Source of the DNA: Neisseriales bacterium
Lineage (GTDB): Bacteria > Pseudomonadota > Gammaproteobacteria > Burkholderiales > UBA11063
Length of the DNA stretch: 8,590 nucleotides
Assembly (NCBI GenBank): GCA_003538525.1
Contig: DPRZ01000023.1
Location: 1-8,590, forward strand
Direction: 5' to 3'
This document shows positions 6,969 through 8,590 of this stretch, piece after piece. The notes beneath the pieces were generated by a model, which was not told the DNA's origin, did no database searches, and saw nothing but the letters and a program-made list of their open reading frames with translations. Made by a program: the position numbers and the translations under genes. The first letter of the stretch is position 1, and each line of letters begins with the position of its first letter.

Positions 6969-7832
6969 ATGCGCTCTGGTTATATTGATGCGTTGATTTA
7001 TGTGCTGCTTTCTTCGGTGGCATTTGTGTTTTTAAATAATTTAATTGCGGATGTCAACCCACTTATTGCGCTATTAGTTATGAGTAGTGTGGCTTTAATG
7101 GTGTTTAATTTGTTGAGTTTTAAGCGAATTAAACTTACTTATACGGTATGTTGGCAGCATAAATCTATTTATATTTGGATGAGTATTGGTTTGGCGCTGG
7201 ATTGGGTGTGCATGGTGTATGCCAGTTATGTTGCAGATCCATTTATTGCCATGTCGGCATTATTTATCAGTTTAGCAATCATTGGATTTATCCGCTTAAA
7301 TTTCATACAAAAAAGTCGTAAGCGGTTGATTAGTCTGATGTTGTTAATAGTTAGTTTGATTTTACTGGAACTATTTTATGTTGTGCCAGTTGGTCATTCA
7401 ACCAGTTTAGGAATTTTACTTGGTGTGCTGGCAGGTGGAGCTTTTTATCTGTATATTCTTAATTCGGCTAAATTAGCTAGCTTAGGCAATTTGAATTCAT
7501 TACAGGTTTTAGCGACGCGGTTTTGGTTCTTGTGGTGCATTGCGCTGGTTATGGTGCCAAAGCTTCATCTGTGGGCAAATATGCTGACTCATTTAGGCGC
7601 GTTAATTTTGATTAGCTTTGCTTCACTAATTGTGCCAATTTATTTTAATCAACGTGCGATTCAAAAACTGGGTGCCGAATTAACCTCCGTATTTATTGGT
7701 TTAGTGCCACCAGTCACCTTTGTGTGTTATGTTATTTACAGCCATGAGTTTCATTGGTTAAATGGTATGGTTTGTCTAATTATCACCGTTGCGTTATTAT
7801 TGCCGACAATTTGTAAATCACGAACGAGTTAA
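6969..7832 (+). CDS. EamA/DMT-superfamily membrane transporter
   Basis: An integral inner-membrane protein of 287 residues with ten predicted hydrophobic helices (about 8-25, 31-50, 69-88, 91-110, 118-136, 146-165, 181-197, 209-227, 239-257, 263-281). This is the count and spacing of the drug/metabolite transporter superfamily, built from two five-helix repeats. The second repeat ends with LVPPVTFVCYVIYSHEFHWLNGMVC (245-269), resembling the EamA pattern of a Pro-containing helix, a short acidic turn, then a final helix. Basic residues in the loops (KSRKR at 115-119, the tail KSRTS) fit cytoplasmic positions. Such proteins export amino acids, metabolites or drugs; the substrate cannot be told. 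ATG 6969 is preferred over an in-frame TTG at 6963, which would sit directly against the weak AAGAAAG site (6955-6961). It follows the acetyltransferases by about 61 bases with no terminator between. The family call is by topology more than strong motifs. Confidence 0.72.
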   Translation: MRSGYIDALIYVLLSSVAFVFLNNLIADVNPLIALLVMSSVALMVFNLLSFKRIKLTYTVCWQHKSIYIWMSIGLALDWVCMVYASYVADPFIAMSALFISLAIIGFIRLNFIQKSRKRLISLMLLIVSLILLELFYVVPVGHSTSLGILLGVLAGGAFYLYILNSAKLASLGNLNSLQVLATRFWFLWCIALVMVPKLHLWANMLTHLGALILISFASLIVPIYFNQRAIQKLGAELTSVFIGLVPPVTFVCYVIYSHEFHWLNGMVCLIITVALLLPTICKSRTS

Positions 7833-7871
7833 GGATAGTGAGTTATTGCTGTGAATAGAATAGGTAAGTTT

Positions 7872-7918
7872 TTTGTGATCGAGTTGAGTAGTTTATGTCA
7901 ACTTAAATAAGTCACAAA
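7872..7918. repeat. Nested inverted repeats downstream of the transporter gene
   Basis: An outer pair TTTGTGA (7872-7878) and TCACAAA (7912-7918) encloses an inner pair AGTTGA (7882-7887) and TCAACT (7898-7903) with a 10-base loop. The RNA could fold into one two-step hairpin with an asymmetric internal loop (3 and 8 bases). No T-run follows, so it is not an intrinsic terminator by itself. It may be an mRNA 3'-end stabiliser or a protein-binding site. Confidence 0.4.
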
Positions 7919-7931
7919 CCAGTTAATTTAG

Positions 7932-7955
7932 TGCAAAGTATAGTTTGCATTTTTT
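7932..7955 (+). terminator. Weak intrinsic terminator candidate after the transporter gene
   Basis: TGCAAA (7932-7937) and TTTGCA (7944-7949) form a six-base-pair stem with a six-base loop, followed directly by six T residues (7950-7955). The stem has only two G-C pairs, so it would be inefficient. It is placed correctly, about 100 bases after the transporter stop and before the dnaB promoter. It could instead be an operator with dyad symmetry. Confidence 0.4.
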
Positions 7956-7976
7956 AGGTTTAAATTTTCAAGAGAA

Positions 7977-8003
7977 TTAACTCATAACAAAACATGTTAA
8001 AAT
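7977..8003 (+). promoter_or_regulatory. Extended -10 promoter for dnaB
   Basis: TGTTAAAAT (7995-8003) fits the extended -10 form TG-N-TATAAT with one mismatch in the hexamer (TAAAAT, 7998-8003). A -35-like TTAACT (7977-7982, four of six) lies 15 bases upstream, a short spacer that is tolerated with an extended -10. The predicted start near 8010 would leave a leader of about 36 bases before dnaB. An eight-base palindrome AACATGTT (7991-7998) overlaps the element. Confidence 0.5.
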
Positions 8004-8045
8004 GCCGTCCTCAGAATAAAATTATTTAGTAGAGAAGTTAGTCCC

Positions 8046-8590
8046 ATGACCGCCAGCGATACCACTATTAGCGCCTTAAAAACACCGCCATATTCTTTGG
8101 AAGCCGAGCAATATTTGCTTGGAGGTGTGTTACTAGAAGAAAATTCCTATGATTATATTGCGGGAGTGCTCTTTCCTAAGCATTTTTATCGTAAAGAACA
8201 TCAAATTATTTATGAACATGTGGTTAAACTACGCATGGAAAATAAAAACGTTGATGCAATTACAGTTGCTGAATCTTTAAAGCAAAACAATCAATTAGAT
8301 TATGTTGGTAGTGTGGATTATTTACATAATTTGGTTGAGTCAACTGCTAGTTCGACTAATATTGCGAGTTATGCCGAAATTATTCGTGAGCGCTTTATTT
8401 TGCGTGAACTAATTAGCGCCAGTAATGCGATTGCCGATAATGCTTATGCGCCACAAGGGCGAAATATTGATCAATTATTAGATGAGTCTGAGCAAAAAAT
8501 CTTTAACATTAAGGATTTAAATTCAAGCAACAAGCAATTTGCCGAATTCAAGAATTTATTGGATGAAGTTATCGCCAAAATGATGGAAGC
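8046..8590 (+). CDS. dnaB: Replicative DNA helicase DnaB, 5' part (cut by window end)
   Basis: Hexameric helicase that unwinds DNA at the replication fork and recruits primase. Only the first 181 codons are in the window, and the frame is open to the edge. The N-terminal domain is clear: PPYSLEAEQYLLGGVLLEEN (15-34), the start of the DnaB N-terminal helical bundle, then FPKHFYRKEHQIIYEHVVKL and VDAITVAESLKQNNQLDYVGS, and the segment ending near NIASYAEIIRERFILRELI. Residues from about 140 begin the linker helix region. The RecA-like ATPase domain with Walker motifs lies beyond the window. A weak purine-rich site AGAGAAG (8031-8037) precedes the ATG. It is not preceded by the ribosomal protein genes (rpsF, rpsR, rplI) that often accompany dnaB. 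It appears to be transcribed from its own promoter at 7977-8003. Confidence 0.95.
   Translation, partial: MTASDTTISALKTPPYSLEAEQYLLGGVLLEENSYDYIAGVLFPKHFYRKEHQIIYEHVVKLRMENKNVDAITVAESLKQNNQLDYVGSVDYLHNLVESTASSTNIASYAEIIRERFILRELISASNAIADNAYAPQGRNIDQLLDESEQKIFNIKDLNSSNKQFAEFKNLLDEVIAKMME

Noticed and set aside
1..8590. tRNA, rRNA, CRISPR, insertion sequence or phage signatures
   Set aside because: I saw no cloverleaf-like or rRNA sequence, no spaced direct repeats, no transposase or integrase-like protein and no terminal repeats anywhere in the window.

Overview
The window is an AT-rich stretch of ordinary bacterial chromosome. MutS, SuhB and DnaB are all proteobacterial in character: the MutS has a C-terminal clamp-binding motif and tetramer-type tail, and SuhB has the usual inositol-monophosphatase motifs. 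A gamma- or betaproteobacterium with a low-GC genome fits best. I cannot name the genus from sequence alone.

The left part (about 180-5062) lies on the minus strand. In transcription order it holds suhB (inositol-1-monophosphatase family), a hairpin terminator candidate, mutS (mismatch repair ATPase), and a Kef-type cation/proton antiporter. The antiporter starts one base after the mutS stop, so mutS and the antiporter look co-transcribed and translationally coupled. The first 179 bases hold no convincing gene, only a hairpin and a doubtful 26-codon reading frame that overlaps the antiporter stop codon.

The middle part (about 5063-7832) lies on the plus strand, divergent from suhB. It carries three consecutive GNAT-fold acetyltransferases of different subfamilies, then a ten-helix EamA/DMT-type membrane transporter. 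The first acetyltransferase is split by a one-base frameshift at about 5411-5416. Its two halves rejoin perfectly in family order if one base is restored, so it is either a recent pseudogene or a sequence error. Tight packing (an 11-base overlap, a gap of about 21 bases, then about 61 bases) suggests one transcription unit, which could be an acetylate-and-export cassette. That role is inference.

The right part (7833-8590) has a 213-base intergenic region with inverted repeats, a weak terminator candidate and an extended -10 promoter. It is followed by the 5' part of dnaB, the replicative helicase gene, which is cut by the window end at codon 181. The core genes (mutS, suhB, dnaB) are standard. 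The least ordinary material is the acetyltransferase/transporter cluster with its broken first gene, and the dyad-symmetric sequence in the suhB leader. I found no RNA genes, insertion sequences, CRISPR arrays or clear novel defence system.
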